A stretch of DNA of 60,072 nt from Bacillota bacterium. GTDB lineage: Bacteria; Bacillota; Clostridia; Christensenellales; Pumilibacteraceae. Numbering within the stretch: position 1 is the stretch's first letter; each line of letters starts with the position of its first letter. Positions 27,096 to 35,629 of the stretch are shown here, one piece after another. Made by a program: the position numbers and the translations under genes. The stretch is from assembly GCA_009780325.1 (NCBI GenBank), contig WRAF01000008.1:1-60072 (forward strand). Reading direction: 5' to 3'. The notes under the pieces are model-generated. The model did not search any database. It saw nothing but the letters and a program-made list of their open reading frames with translations, and had not been told where the DNA came from.

Positions 27096-27110
27096 TCTAT
27101 CACACATAAT
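27096..27110 (+). repeat. 15-bp motif upstream of spoVAE
   Basis: TCTATCACACATAAT, matching 25867-25881 at 14 of 15 positions; it ends 23 bases before the GTG of spoVAE. Confidence 0.4.
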
Positions 27111-27133
27111 CATTAAAAAATTGGAGAAAAAAC

Positions 27134-27514
27134 GTGAACGAAACTCTAAAAATGCTATTAGACTATGGAATAGTTTTTATAATCGGCGGTGCATTTTGTG
27201 CTATTGCCCAACTTTTGATTATCAAAACCAAGCTTACTCCTGCTAGGATTTTAGTTATTTTTTTGATTGCAGGAATCATTTTAGAGGGAGTAGGTTTATT
27301 TAAATATATCGTGAATTTTGCGGGAGCTGGCGCTAAAGTCCCCATAATTGGCTTTGGTGCAGCATTAGCTAAGGGTGCTATAGAATATGCAAAAATATAT
27401 GGGATAATGGGAGCCTTTGCAGGCGGGCTCATAGTCACAGCATACGGCATAGGCATTGCAATAGTCACAAGCTATATAGTCACATTAATTTTCAACCCAA
27501 AAACTAAAAAGTGA
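27134..27514 (+). CDS. spoVAE: Stage V sporulation protein AE
   Basis: A 126-residue membrane protein with four segments, matching SpoVAEb: FIIGGAFCAIAQLLIIKTKLTPARILV, then FGAALAKGAIEYAKIYGIMGAFAGGL. Starts with GTG after TTGGAG. It completes the spoVAC-AD-AE core that is found in most spore formers and is the best evidence in this window that the organism sporulates. Confidence 0.94.
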   Translation: MNETLKMLLDYGIVFIIGGAFCAIAQLLIIKTKLTPARILVIFLIAGIILEGVGLFKYIVNFAGAGAKVPIIGFGAALAKGAIEYAKIYGIMGAFAGGLIVTAYGIGIAIVTSYIVTLIFNPKTKK

Positions 27515-27789
27515 TTAAAGTGCTTGACAAAGATAATATTCCTAGCAGATATACGGGAATATTTCAGCCCAGTACAAGGCATATCCTTAATCCGTTTATC
27601 AAAGACGGCAGAATTAAACATACGCATATATCGACCAAGTTTAGAAAGTTTGTGACGGCGATATAGCGAGTTGTAGCAGTTAAAGCAAGCAAGATAAGCT
27701 ATGATGTCTTTAGGTGGAATGAACGAATAAACAAAGTCTAAAGGTCGTATAAAGTTTTTAGGCTTTTGTTTTATAAAAAAGATTATCAA
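27472..27789 (-). CDS. Doubtful 105-codon ORF after the unknown gene
   Basis: TTG start overlapping the stop of the gene at 27786-28514 by four bases, and 3' end overlapping spoVAE by 43 bases. The product is rich in Arg, Tyr and Cys (LACFNCYNSLYRRHKLSKLGRYMR segment) and I do not recognise it. It may be a real coupled small gene or the continuation of a decayed longer product. Confidence 0.3.
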   Translation of the reverse strand: MIIFFIKQKPKNFIRPLDFVYSFIPPKDIIAYLACFNCYNSLYRRHKLSKLGRYMRMFNSAVFDKRIKDMPCTGLKYSRISARNIIFVKHFNHFLVFGLKINVTI

Positions 27790-28514
27790 TGTTTTGGGCG
27801 TAGAGTGATTCGGGTTACTTGTGTGATGGGCGGAGCGGTTGTTTTTGAAAATCTTTTCTTGGCGGACATTGCAGCTTTATGGCTGACAAAAAAGGCATAG
27901 GGGTCGCCATTAACTGTTGTAAAGTAAAAGTTGTATGCGACAGGACTTGGGATGTTGTAAAAGCAAGTGATTATTTTTTTTGCCATATCCGTTGCTATTT
28001 CTAATTTGGTTGCATCTTTCTTTGTGTAGCCGTAATCTGTTACATCCTCAATAACAAACAGTTTTTTGTTTTTAAGTTTAATGGCATTAGGGTGTGCCTG
28101 CTTTAAGTTTTCTAAATATGATTTAGTCTTTTTAAGGTGTGCCTGATAAGTGGTTCTAAAATTATCTGTAAGCAAATCGGGGTGGTAATCAAAATGGGCT
28201 TTTGCAATGCCTTTTTCTTGTTTTGCTAGGGCTTGACGAAAAGTGCTACCTTTATTGTTTCGCCGATATGAATCAATTTCAAAGTGTTCAACAATTAGCC
28301 CAAAGCGCTCCATTATGGCATAGCCATCGGGTTTATCAAAAGAGGCGTATCTTGTTCTTCTTCCATCAACAAACTCACTAATAAAATCCCTATCTTCTTT
28401 TGTGGGTTTGCCATCTTCGTTGCATGGGAAAACAATGTTGAAGCACCGCCTTTCGTCAAGTGCATCATTTATATATTTATCAAAGACTCTTGTAAGTTCA
28501 TCCTTAATTTTCAC
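27786..28514 (-). CDS. Unknown 242-residue soluble protein with its own strong promoter
   Basis: I do not recognise this protein. It is basic and charged, with FNIVFPCNEDGKPTKEDRDFI near the start, an internal region with YRRNNKGSTFRQALAKQEKGIAKAHFDYHPD, and a C-terminal YNFYFTTVNGDPYAFFVSHKAAMSAKKRFS. No signal peptide or membrane segment is present. It is inserted on the opposite strand between spoVAE and tmRNA, a common integration neighbourhood, so it could be a mobile-element or defence gene; that is inference. The GTG start lies seven bases after a perfect TATAAT, so the message should be leaderless. Confidence 0.7.
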   Translation of the reverse strand: MKIKDELTRVFDKYINDALDERRCFNIVFPCNEDGKPTKEDRDFISEFVDGRRTRYASFDKPDGYAIMERFGLIVEHFEIDSYRRNNKGSTFRQALAKQEKGIAKAHFDYHPDLLTDNFRTTYQAHLKKTKSYLENLKQAHPNAIKLKNKKLFVIEDVTDYGYTKKDATKLEIATDMAKKIITCFYNIPSPVAYNFYFTTVNGDPYAFFVSHKAAMSAKKRFSKTTAPPITQVTRITLRPKH

Positions 28515-28521
28515 AACTAAT

Positions 28522-28550
28522 ATTATATCACATTAAGCGGCGATTGTCAA
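28522..28550 (-). promoter_or_regulatory. Perfect consensus promoter of the unknown gene
   Basis: On the minus strand TTGACA (28550-28545), 17-base spacer, TATAAT (28527-28522), then seven bases to the GTG at 28514. Confidence 0.8.
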
Positions 28551-28643
28551 AAAAATATATGTGATAGAACATTATTTAAACAGTTGTTTTTTACAAAATA
28601 ATTTGCTATAATTTAAGATAATTCGCCACAAGGTAGAAATACT

Positions 28644-28706
28644 ATGACATTCAGTGAAAAAGCACAAGCAAGAGCGGCTGGTATGAGATCAAATAAGAGA
28701 TGGTAA
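28644..28706 (+). CDS. Candidate 20-residue microprotein upstream of tmRNA
   Basis: ATG at 28644, TAA at 28704-28706, encoding MTFSEKAQARAAGMRSNKRW. It has TTGTTT-17-TATAAT upstream (-10 at about 28608-28613) and AAGGT about 11 bases before the ATG. The peptide is basic and helical-looking. No homologue comes to mind. Confidence 0.4.
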   Translation: MTFSEKAQARAAGMRSNKRW

Positions 28707-28748
28707 TTTTTGCAACAATTTTATTGTTATAATTTTATTGAAAATGTG

Positions 28749-28777
28749 TTGACATAACTCTTTTATTGTTATATAAT
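28749..28777 (+). promoter_or_regulatory. Consensus promoter of ssrA
   Basis: TTGACA (28749-28754), 17-base spacer, TATAAT (28772-28777); mature tmRNA begins 20 bases later. Confidence 0.85.
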
Positions 28778-28797
28778 AAAAGAGCTATTTTATTTAT

Positions 28798-29168
28798 GGG
28801 GCTGTATTAGCTTTCGACGGTGTGGAAAATTTTTAAGGGTGTATGCCGAAGCGCCCGCTTCGTTAAAAGGGCATAAATTAAACGCAAACTCAAATAATGT
28901 TGTAGCTAGCACTCCTAGCTATGCATTTGCTGCTTAATATTTAGCAGTCGTGCTTATTGATATTTCTATCGGATTAATAAGGGCGTCAAATTAGATAGAG
29001 AATGTTGTGCTGGATTTAATTTTTGTTTAGCGCAAGGCATTTAAAAAATTACTTTGAGTGTAGTTGTTTCTTAATTCTTCCACTCAATAAGATTAAAAGA
29101 AACTAAGCATATAGAGCCTTAAAAAAAAGCTATATCGGACCCGAGTGCAATTCTCGGCAGCTCCACCA
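28798..29168 (+). ncRNA. ssrA: tmRNA (transfer-messenger RNA)
   Basis: Rescues stalled ribosomes and tags the unfinished protein for proteolysis. The 5' end GGGGCTGTATTAGCTTTCGA and the 3' end with GTGCAATTCTCGGCAGCTCCACCA form the tRNA-like domain with GGGGCTG/CAGCTCC acceptor pairing. The tag reading frame starts at GCA 28884 and ends at TAA 28935-28937, giving ANSNNVVASTPSYAFAA; the AFAA end fits the ClpXP-recognised terminus. It is single-chain, about 371 bases, with its own promoter. Confidence 0.96.
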
Positions 29169-29174
29169 ATCACA

Positions 29175-29209
29175 CATATGTCCGCTAGAGTGTTTTTAGC
29201 GGACATATG
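29175..29209 (+). terminator. Hairpin after tmRNA
   Basis: A perfect 13-bp stem (29175-29187 with 29197-29209, arm CATATGTCCGCTA) with a T-rich loop. No T run follows it, so termination may need a factor, or the hairpin may only protect the 3' end. Confidence 0.6.
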
Positions 29210-29332
29210 ACATTCTGTAATTCGGCACACTTTTTTTGTGAGTTGTTTTAGAGTGCTAAGACAAATGAAAAACGGGTGTTGAAAGACTAGGAATAATCAA
29301 AACACGAAAAGAGCAAATGAAAAGGAGAAAAC

Positions 29333-31606
29333 ATGAAAAAAATAATGAAGATAGTAATAATTGTCGTTGTCGTGTGCCTATTTGGGACAACCATTTTTGC
29401 ATGTGTTATTACGCCTGATCTTGAACCACTGGAGCCTAAACCCTGTCCGTATGAATATCTGTATAACATACCGTCGGCTGATTATATTCCTTTACATACT
29501 GTGACCTTCAATAACTATGACGGCACCCTTTTGTCAACCCAACGCATCAGCAGCAATCAAAACGCAATTCCACCCCGTGTACCTCGCCGCAGAGGATATC
29601 AATTTACAGGTTGGAATTATTCCTATCAAAATATTGTTGCCCCTAGTATCTTAACAGCCCAATTTGCAGCCGCAACTGTTCCTGAATTTACCTTTCGCCA
29701 AGTTGTACTTCCTTTTATCTATACTTCCTCTATGTATACAACCACCATTGCTTCTGATTGTTCCAGTTATATTTTTCACTCGTCATCAAATACAAACAAA
29801 ATATACCGCATAACAGCACGGGACTTTTCGGTTGATTATATTGAATTTAACCTTAGCCCAGGTGCTATTGCCTACCATAATGGGGAATTATATGCTACTC
29901 TTGCACGCCGTCCGTTTTTTCAGCCTCAAGCGCAGAATGGCTATGTTGCTATAATAGACGTGCAATCTTTTGAAGTATTAGACACTCATGAAACAGAATT
30001 AGTTCCATTCTCAATTGCTGTGACATCAAGCGGAATAATTGTCATAAGCAATGCTGTCGGTCAGTGGACAGATATCCGTGCATACAACCGAAACGGTGAA
30101 TTAATTTCTGAATCTTTCATTCGTCACAGTTCTCCGATAGTCTACAATGCTTTCACAAGCAGAATATATTTTGTTACTACCGATATATCTCCCCGAAACT
30201 TATCAGCCTTTGATATAGATGAAAAAGGCAACCTTTCATTCGCAATTGACTCGCCCTACCATGGCGACCATATTTTAGGCACATACTTAAGCATATCACC
30301 TTCAGGAGAAAGCATTTTTAATGGCTTTGGAAATGTGTTTATTGCCGATGATTACGGAAGAGATATGCGATTTAGAGGTTCTTTAGGCTTTGACACACAA
30401 AATTTGGACAGAAGCGGAAATAACATAAACAGCATCGCCTTTTCTGATTGTGGCAGAGAGTTTTTTATCGCTCGTCATAATGGCGACATCTATTCTTATG
30501 AATACTCCACATTTAATAAACTTGGAAATTTTACTATTGAAGGACACCCCTTATTTGTTTTTGTCGACCAGCACACACTTTACACAATATACTCTTGTGA
30601 AAACGGTACTTTATTCATAAAAAATATCTGCATTTATTCACCTTGCACAAATCTAATGCCTGCTCACATTACAGTGCATCCACTTTCATTAAATAACAAC
30701 AGTGCCCGCTTAAACGGTCTAACAAACACCCATATTTATGCTAACCCATGGGTATATAGACATGTTGTAGTATATACTCAATTTTTTGATAATCGTGCTT
30801 TTATTGTCGATGCTCAAAACAACTCTCTGCATATCATCGACAATATTAATCTAACCCAAACCGTTCTTAGATTCAACCACTCCCCAAACTCACTCCGATT
30901 TTACCGTTATCAACTTTTAGTTGGGTTTGGAGTTAATGGAATAGTCTCTGTTTTTGACTTAGAAACTTTTACTTTTTCTCATAATTATTTCGTTGGTTTA
31001 ACCTTTGGCGACTTTGCACTTGGTGCAGACAATCATTTTTATTTTGCTCCGGGAATATGGTTAGGCGGAGCGTTTAACATTTGCAGAGAAACCTTTCAGC
31101 GAAGCGAGGGGACAATGACCTCAGATAATGTCGCCCGATTTACCATCCATCCAACTCGCACCATGCTTCATTTTGCTAATTCTGGTGTGTCTCCTCAAAA
31201 TATAATTACCATTGTATATTATGATGGGCAGATTTCTAGAGTGGATAGCTCTCGTTATCATGGAACTCACCAAATTGGCAATCGACTTCGCATCTCTCCT
31301 TGCGGCACCTTGATTTTCACAAACAACGGCAGCATTTTTTCTTCTCATCCAAATCGTGAACAAGATTTGATTTTCCAACGAACATTCACTAGATTCAACG
31401 ACATGACATTTTGCACGACACGAAACCAAGCCTTTGTGGCAACAAACAATGCAATTCGTGTGTACGATTTAACCGCGCTCAAGTATATCGGTTCAATTGT
31501 TTCTACTCATAGTGTGCGGGAATTATCTATAGTAAATAATCAAATAATTGCTATTTCTCACACAAGCACCAATCGCTATTTAGAAATAATAGCACTATAC
31601 ACTTAG
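29333..31606 (+). CDS. Lipoprotein with InlB-type repeat and a beta-propeller-like body
   Basis: 757 residues. A lipoprotein signal ends at TTIFAC (Cys about 24). Residues 50-108 form an InlB/Listeria-Bacteroides repeat (HTVTFNNYDGTLLSTQRI ... GYQFTGWNYS). From about residue 115 there are many beta-strand units with forms such as YVAIIDVQSFEVLDTHE, AFDIDEKGNLSFAID, SYEYSTFNKLGNFTIEGH and VRVYDLTALKYIGSIVSTH, the look of a YncE/cell-surface seven-bladed propeller, perhaps two of them. Base use differs from the flanks: the coding strand is richer in C and uses more CGC/GCC codons, which may mean recent arrival. Likely a surface adhesin or binding protein; ligand unknown. Confidence 0.82.
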   Translation: MKKIMKIVIIVVVVCLFGTTIFACVITPDLEPLEPKPCPYEYLYNIPSADYIPLHTVTFNNYDGTLLSTQRISSNQNAIPPRVPRRRGYQFTGWNYSYQNIVAPSILTAQFAAATVPEFTFRQVVLPFIYTSSMYTTTIASDCSSYIFHSSSNTNKIYRITARDFSVDYIEFNLSPGAIAYHNGELYATLARRPFFQPQAQNGYVAIIDVQSFEVLDTHETELVPFSIAVTSSGIIVISNAVGQWTDIRAYNRNGELISESFIRHSSPIVYNAFTSRIYFVTTDISPRNLSAFDIDEKGNLSFAIDSPYHGDHILGTYLSISPSGESIFNGFGNVFIADDYGRDMRFRGSLGFDTQNLDRSGNNINSIAFSDCGREFFIARHNGDIYSYEYSTFNKLGNFTIEGHPLFVFVDQHTLYTIYSCENGTLFIKNICIYSPCTNLMPAHITVHPLSLNNNSARLNGLTNTHIYANPWVYRHVVVYTQFFDNRAFIVDAQNNSLHIIDNINLTQTVLRFNHSPNSLRFYRYQLLVGFGVNGIVSVFDLETFTFSHNYFVGLTFGDFALGADNHFYFAPGIWLGGAFNICRETFQRSEGTMTSDNVARFTIHPTRTMLHFANSGVSPQNIITIVYYDGQISRVDSSRYHGTHQIGNRLRISPCGTLIFTNNGSIFSSHPNREQDLIFQRTFTRFNDMTFCTTRNQAFVATNNAIRVYDLTALKYIGSIVSTHSVRELSIVNNQIIAISHTSTNRYLEIIALYT

Positions 31607-31692
31607 AAAACAGAGAAACCCTAAAAACCCTTTCAGGTGTGTTTTATTATTAAAAATTTGAAGAAGAAGATTTCTGCAAATCTACGGACGAG

Positions 31693-31749
31693 GGTTCGGC
31701 TCCATACCCAAAAACATGGGGGCGAGTCGGACTTAAACATCGTCCACTT
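31693..31749 (+). repeat. Structured intergenic element, copy C
   Basis: Shares GGTTCGGCTC, CCCAAAAAC, GGG, GAGTC and AAACAT-GT-CACTT with 33238-33298. It folds as GGCTC/GAGTC enclosing CCC/GGG. It begins 87 bases after the propeller lipoprotein gene and ends about 160 bases before the RCC1 gene. The remainder of 31607-31910 shows nothing else clear. Confidence 0.6.
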
Positions 31750-31910
31750 TTAATGCCATATTAGGGCAAATTTGTAATTGAACTGTTCGAAAAGCCGAAT
31801 TTTTGTGGGGAAATAAAAGCAAAATTAAATAATATCGTTGTGCGATAAAAGCGACCTAAAAAAATTCTCAAAATTAATTAAAATCTTTTTTATAATTATT
31901 TGGAGTATAA

Positions 31911-33178
31911 ATGAAAGAAAAAATAACTATAACAAAAAAAATCATATCATTAATTTTAATTCTATTTTTATTTATTCCTGCAATGTTAATTTTTGCTGCT
32001 TGCAATATAAATAATGACAGGGATTTTTTCCGTCTTAGCACAGGCGGACGACATACTTTATATATAGACAATGCTGGTAATCTTTGGGCATGGGGAGACA
32101 ATAGTCGCTATCAACTAGGAGGATTTAATCCTACTGGCGAACTTGATCCTGTGCATGTGAATACTGGCGGCAGAATGAATAATGCTCGCATAGTGTCTGT
32201 TGCGGCTGGATGGGAGCATAATTTGGCTATAGATGAATTTGGCAACCTTTGGGCATGGGGGCAAAATGATAGAGGACAATTAGGTGATGCAACAACTACA
32301 AATAGAGCTACACCTATTCGTGTGAATACAGGCAATAGGATGAATAATGCTCGAATAATATCTATTGCAGTTGGAGGGAGGCATAGTTTGGCGATAGATG
32401 AATTTGGTTTTCTATGGTCATGGGGAGATAATGGGGAGATAATGTAAGCGGAACATTAGGTATTGGAACAACAGATTGGGGCAGTCTTATTCCTGTTAGA
32501 GTAAATTATGGCGGCAGAATGAACAATGCTCGTGCTATATCTGTTTCGGCAGAGCATGTTTCAAGCTTTGTAATAGACGAGTTTGGCAACCTTTGGTCTT
32601 TTGGATATAGTAATTTTAGTCAACTAGGGACTGGAGTGGGACCAGGAATTCATAATACTCCTGCAAGGGTAAATTATAATGATAGAATGAATAATGCTCG
32701 CATAAGATATGTTTCAGCGGGAGGAGAGCATGCCTTAGCAATAGATGAATTTGGCAATGTATGGGCATGGGGAAATGGCAGGTATGGACAAATAGGTGAC
32801 GGGGCATATGGCAGAAGGGACCGCCCTGTGCAAGTAAGCGGTGATGGGAAATTTAATGGGGTTAGAGCTGTTTCTGTATCGGCGGGAAGTCAAGCTTCCT
32901 TTGCTATAGATGAAAAAGGCAGACTTTGGTCTTGGGGGCAAAATAGTGCTGGTCAATTAGGCGATGGTACAACTACAAATAGAAACACACCTATGCAAAT
33001 AAATACTGATGGCAGAATGAATAATGCCCGCATAGATGTTATTTCAGCTGACGGTCCTACAATTGCCATAGATGAATTTGGTAATCTTTGGGCATGGGGA
33101 AGCAATTGGTATGGTCAACTAGGAGATGGAACAACTGAAGGGAGGTCCAGTCCTGTGCAAGTAATCATACTGAATTGA
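31911..33178 (+). pseudogene. RCC1-repeat lipoprotein split by an 11-bp duplication
   Basis: The signal ends at LIFAAC (Cys about 30), followed by RCC1 blades of about 50 residues with the pattern GGRMNNARIVSVAAGWEHNLAIDEFGNLWAWGQNDRGQLGDAT-type units, each ending W-W-G. A stop at 32445-32447 cuts the product at 178 residues; the blades resume in another frame up to 33178. The break is a perfect 11-bp tandem duplication (32422-32443). With one copy the gene reads 418 residues with about seven blades, a full propeller. Exported RCC1 propellers probably bind proteins or glycans; the partner is unknown. It is a sister of the RCC1 part at 18.3-19.5 kb. Confidence 0.85.
32422..32443 (+). repeat. 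11-bp tandem duplication causing a frameshift
   Basis: GGGGAGATAAT is present twice in a row. Removing one copy gives SWGDNVSGTLGIGTTD and rejoins the RCC1 blades. Confidence 0.9.
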
Positions 33179-33237
33179 TTTAAGTTAAGAAGAATGAAAT
33201 AACCCATACGCTCCAACAACACGGGAGAACAAGCTGA

Positions 33238-33298
33238 GGTTCGGCTCTCTTCCCAAAAACGAGTGGGACGGGGAGTCCATACTAAACATTGTTCACTT
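33238..33298 (+). repeat. Structured intergenic element, copy D
   Basis: Second copy of the element at 31693-31749, with the same GGCTC/GAGTC and CCC/GGG pairing but a loop two bases longer and a spacer two bases longer. It lies 60 bases after the RCC1 stop and 40 bases before the next lipoprotein start. Confidence 0.6.
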
Positions 33299-33337
33299 GC
33301 AGCTTCACCATACAAAACAAGGAATCATAAATTTAAA

Positions 33338-34635
33338 ATGAAAAAAAGACTTATAATGTTTATTTTAGTAGCTCTTTTGGCTTTACTGCTTGCTGCTTTA
33401 GTTCTTGCAGCTTGCGACATAGAAGAAGAGTGTGATGTTTATTATGTTGCAAATCCCATAACATCCGTTTCGGTTAGCTTTAATTATTTGCGTTGGGAAA
33501 GTGATATATTTTAGATATATTTTATCACCGTGTATACTTTTATGACACTGCACTAGAGGAATACTCCAATTTTGAGGTTACTCTCAATCGTTTGCATTTG
33601 AATGATATTCCATATTACATATCACAAGTGCGCATATCTCCTATAGGAACAAGTGCAACTAATTATCTGTCTACCATTATAAAAGTTAATCATGAGACGG
33701 CATCCGTTAATTTGATAGATAATGTTAGGGTATCTTACAATTTTTTAACATGGGATTATTTATCCGATGACGATTTTTCTCGCACTATTCATTATTTTTA
33801 TATTGCAGGCAAATGGCAACGCACAATTAATCAATGGTCAAATTCAATGCACATTCCTTTTATTCCTAGTGAGGTTACGGCTTTTCGTATCTCGCCTAAT
33901 GCTGTAGGAAGATTTGATGAAAATAATTTTGTATTAACTTTAACACACAATCCGTCTGTGGATATAGAAATTTCTATCGGCGAACAATTAATTGGCACTA
34001 TCACAGCTTCTAGCAATCAAAGTCGGAACTGGTTTAGTTGGGCTGCAGATGCATATCGGAGCGGAAATAATATTTATTACTATCAAGATGGCAATTGGGT
34101 ATTTTATGGTTTGAGGGTAAGTGCATTTTATTTGCAGGGATTGCCTTTTAATGCCACTCACTTACGCATTGCTTCACGGCATAGAGCAGCTAGTTTTGAT
34201 GATGAGACAAACATTTTAACATTGCAACATTTATCACCAGTTGATATAGAAATAAAGGTTAATCCTATACAAAGACTTAATGATATTAGATATTTAAGAG
34301 TTGTTGATGCTGGGATGCTTGCTATAGGAACTGGCATAGGAATTTCTTGGAATAGTAATTCGTGGCGTGATAATATATACTTTTATCAAAATGGAAACTG
34401 GAATTTTGGATTTGGCTTAAGTTTAAGCAGGTTTAATATTGCAGAAATACCTAAAGATGCCTCAAGGATTCGTATTGCGGGAGCAGATATTTTTTCTGAA
34501 TTTGATGCGGCAACAAATACACTCATTTTGACCAGATATGATGTAAAAGATATTAATATTGTCAGGAATTATGTTGAAGGACCGATTATTCAAGCAGTAT
34601 TGGACGGAGATACCTTGACCTTTGTGGGCAACTAG
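33338..34635 (+). pseudogene. Repeat lipoprotein split by an 11-bp duplication
   Basis: The start MKKRLIMFILVALLALL leads to a lipobox LVLAAC (Cys about 26). A stop at 33512-33514 ends the frame after 58 residues; the other frame then runs to 34635. The break is a perfect 11-bp tandem duplication (33503-33524). With one copy, 428 residues are read with four units of about 90 residues, each with a W-I-YFY-G-W start (LRWESDIFYHRVYFYD, LTWDYLSDDDFSRTIHYFY, FSWAADAYRSGNNIYYYQ, ISWNSNSWRDNIYFYQ) and an end like RISP-FDE-N-LTL-DIEI. I do not recognise the repeat. The 3' end may hold another frameshift: after the stop at 34633 the next frame reads ATSQNLWTDGALINLNTLAL. Confidence 0.8.
33503..33524 (+). 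repeat. 11-bp tandem duplication causing a frameshift
   Basis: GATATATTTTA is present twice in a row. Removing one copy restores the first of the four W-I-YFY repeats of the lipoprotein. Confidence 0.9.
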
Positions 34636-34725
34636 TCAAAACTTGTGGACTGATGGAGCACTCATTAATCTAAATACACTTGCTTTATAGTGAATAAGTC
34701 TTTTAAAAAAAGGAGAGCAAATAAT

Positions 34726-35037
34726 ATGGATATAATTTATTGGATTGTGATGGCTGTATTAATATTGATTATTTTAGTTCCAATAATTATTAGATTGGCA
34801 TGGCGTAGTAAATATGCAGATCAATTTAGAAAAGTTGAAGTGGGTATGACATATGATGAAGTAATAAAATTTTTGGGTGAAGACCCTGATTTTGAAACTA
34901 ATGCTGAGAATATAAAAACCTGCACTTGGGAGTGGTATCATGGCGGAGGAGGACGAAGGGTTATTATAGGTAGTAAAGATACTTATATTATTACATTCAA
35001 AGATAATATTGTAATATCTATTCAAGAAATTGTTTGA
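34726..35037 (+). CDS. Membrane-anchored SmpA/BamE-like small protein
   Basis: 103 residues from the ATG at 34726, chosen for the AAAGGAGAG upstream. One membrane segment (about residues 3-24), then FRKVEVGMTYDEVIKFLGEDPDF and CTWEWYHGGGGRR ... YIITFKDNIVISIQE. The GMTYDEVIKFLGEP-like motif is that of the small SmpA/OmlA/BamE-like domain, which in Gram-positives occurs in surface-exposed proteins of unknown role. Confidence 0.75.
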   Translation: MDIIYWIVMAVLILIILVPIIIRLAWRSKYADQFRKVEVGMTYDEVIKFLGEDPDFETNAENIKTCTWEWYHGGGGRRVIIGSKDTYIITFKDNIVISIQEIV

Positions 35038-35097
35038 TTAGATTATCTATATTTTAATTAATTTGCTAATTATAAAAGTTGTATTATTAATATTTTT

Positions 35098-35138
35098 TTA
35101 AAAAGTATCTGTTTAAATTATATTACAGGTATTTTTTC
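35098..35138 (+). terminator. Terminator
   Basis: AAAAGTATCTGT pairs with ACAGGTATTTTT (two G-T pairs) across a 12-base loop, ending in Ts. The rest of 35038-35316 is AT-rich without visible genes. Confidence 0.7.
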
Positions 35139-35316
35139 ATTTTGATTTAATATGCTTCGAATTTATAAATTACAAATATAAATATGTGAAATTTTTAAAA
35201 TTCTTTATTATTTCTCTATTTTTTCTTGACACTAGTCGATTCTTATGATATATTTAGCTGTAATTATTGAAAAAGTTGGATATTAGCTTAGCTTTGTTTC
35301 AATAAATTATATATCT

Positions 35317-35409
35317 GGAGTGATACCCAAGTTTGGCTCAAGGGGCGTCCCTGCTAAGGACGTAGGCTGGGAAACTGGCGCGAGGGTTCGAATCCCTCTC
35401 ACTCCGCCA
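35317..35409 (+). tRNA. tRNA-Ser (GCU)
   Basis: A 93-base class II tRNA: acceptor GGAGTGA/TCACTCC, anticodon loop CTGCTAA (GCU), long variable arm, T arm GAGGGTTCGAATCCCTC and encoded CCA. It directly borders the rolling-circle element, as tRNA genes often border integrated replicons. Confidence 0.96.
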
Positions 35410-35425
35410 ATAGGGATTAAGGTCG

Positions 35426-35472
35426 AACTCCGTCAAAAAGATATGATAGAATATATCTTTGTCGACGGGGTT
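35426..35472. other. Long imperfect hairpin just after tRNA-Ser
   Basis: AACTCCGTC (35426-35434) pairs with GACGGGGTT (35464-35472, one G-T pair) and AAAGATAT (35437-35444) with ATATCTTT (35453-35460). A 41-codon ORF (35443-35568, starting MIEYIFVDGV) runs through it without a ribosome binding site; I do not accept it as a gene. Confidence 0.5.
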
Positions 35473-35572
35473 GCGGGCTTAGTCGCATTTAGAAAACGAG
35501 AGCAGATTGATTATTCAAATTACTATAATGTTAGGGATGAGCAAGGCAACTTTGCGAAAGCACAATAATTAA

Positions 35573-35614
35573 AAAAGCAGGTGCGAAAAATAAAATCGTA
35601 CCTGCTTTTATTTT
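35573..35614. terminator. Bidirectional terminator bordering the Rep gene
   Basis: AAAAGCAGGTGCGA (35573-35586) pairs with TCGTACCTGCTTTT (35596-35609, one G-T pair), with T runs on both strands. It would stop Rep transcripts from the right. Confidence 0.85.
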
Positions 35615-35629
35615 GTAATAGTTGATACT

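Noticed and set aside
35317-35409. Duplicate of the tRNA-Ser 3' end as an attachment site for the rolling-circle element
   Set aside because: I could not find a second copy of the T-arm/acceptor sequence on the other side; the link to the tRNA stays positional.
35443-35568. 41-codon ORF after tRNA-Ser
   Set aside because: No ribosome binding site, and it runs through a long hairpin; it may be a gene fragment but cannot be supported.
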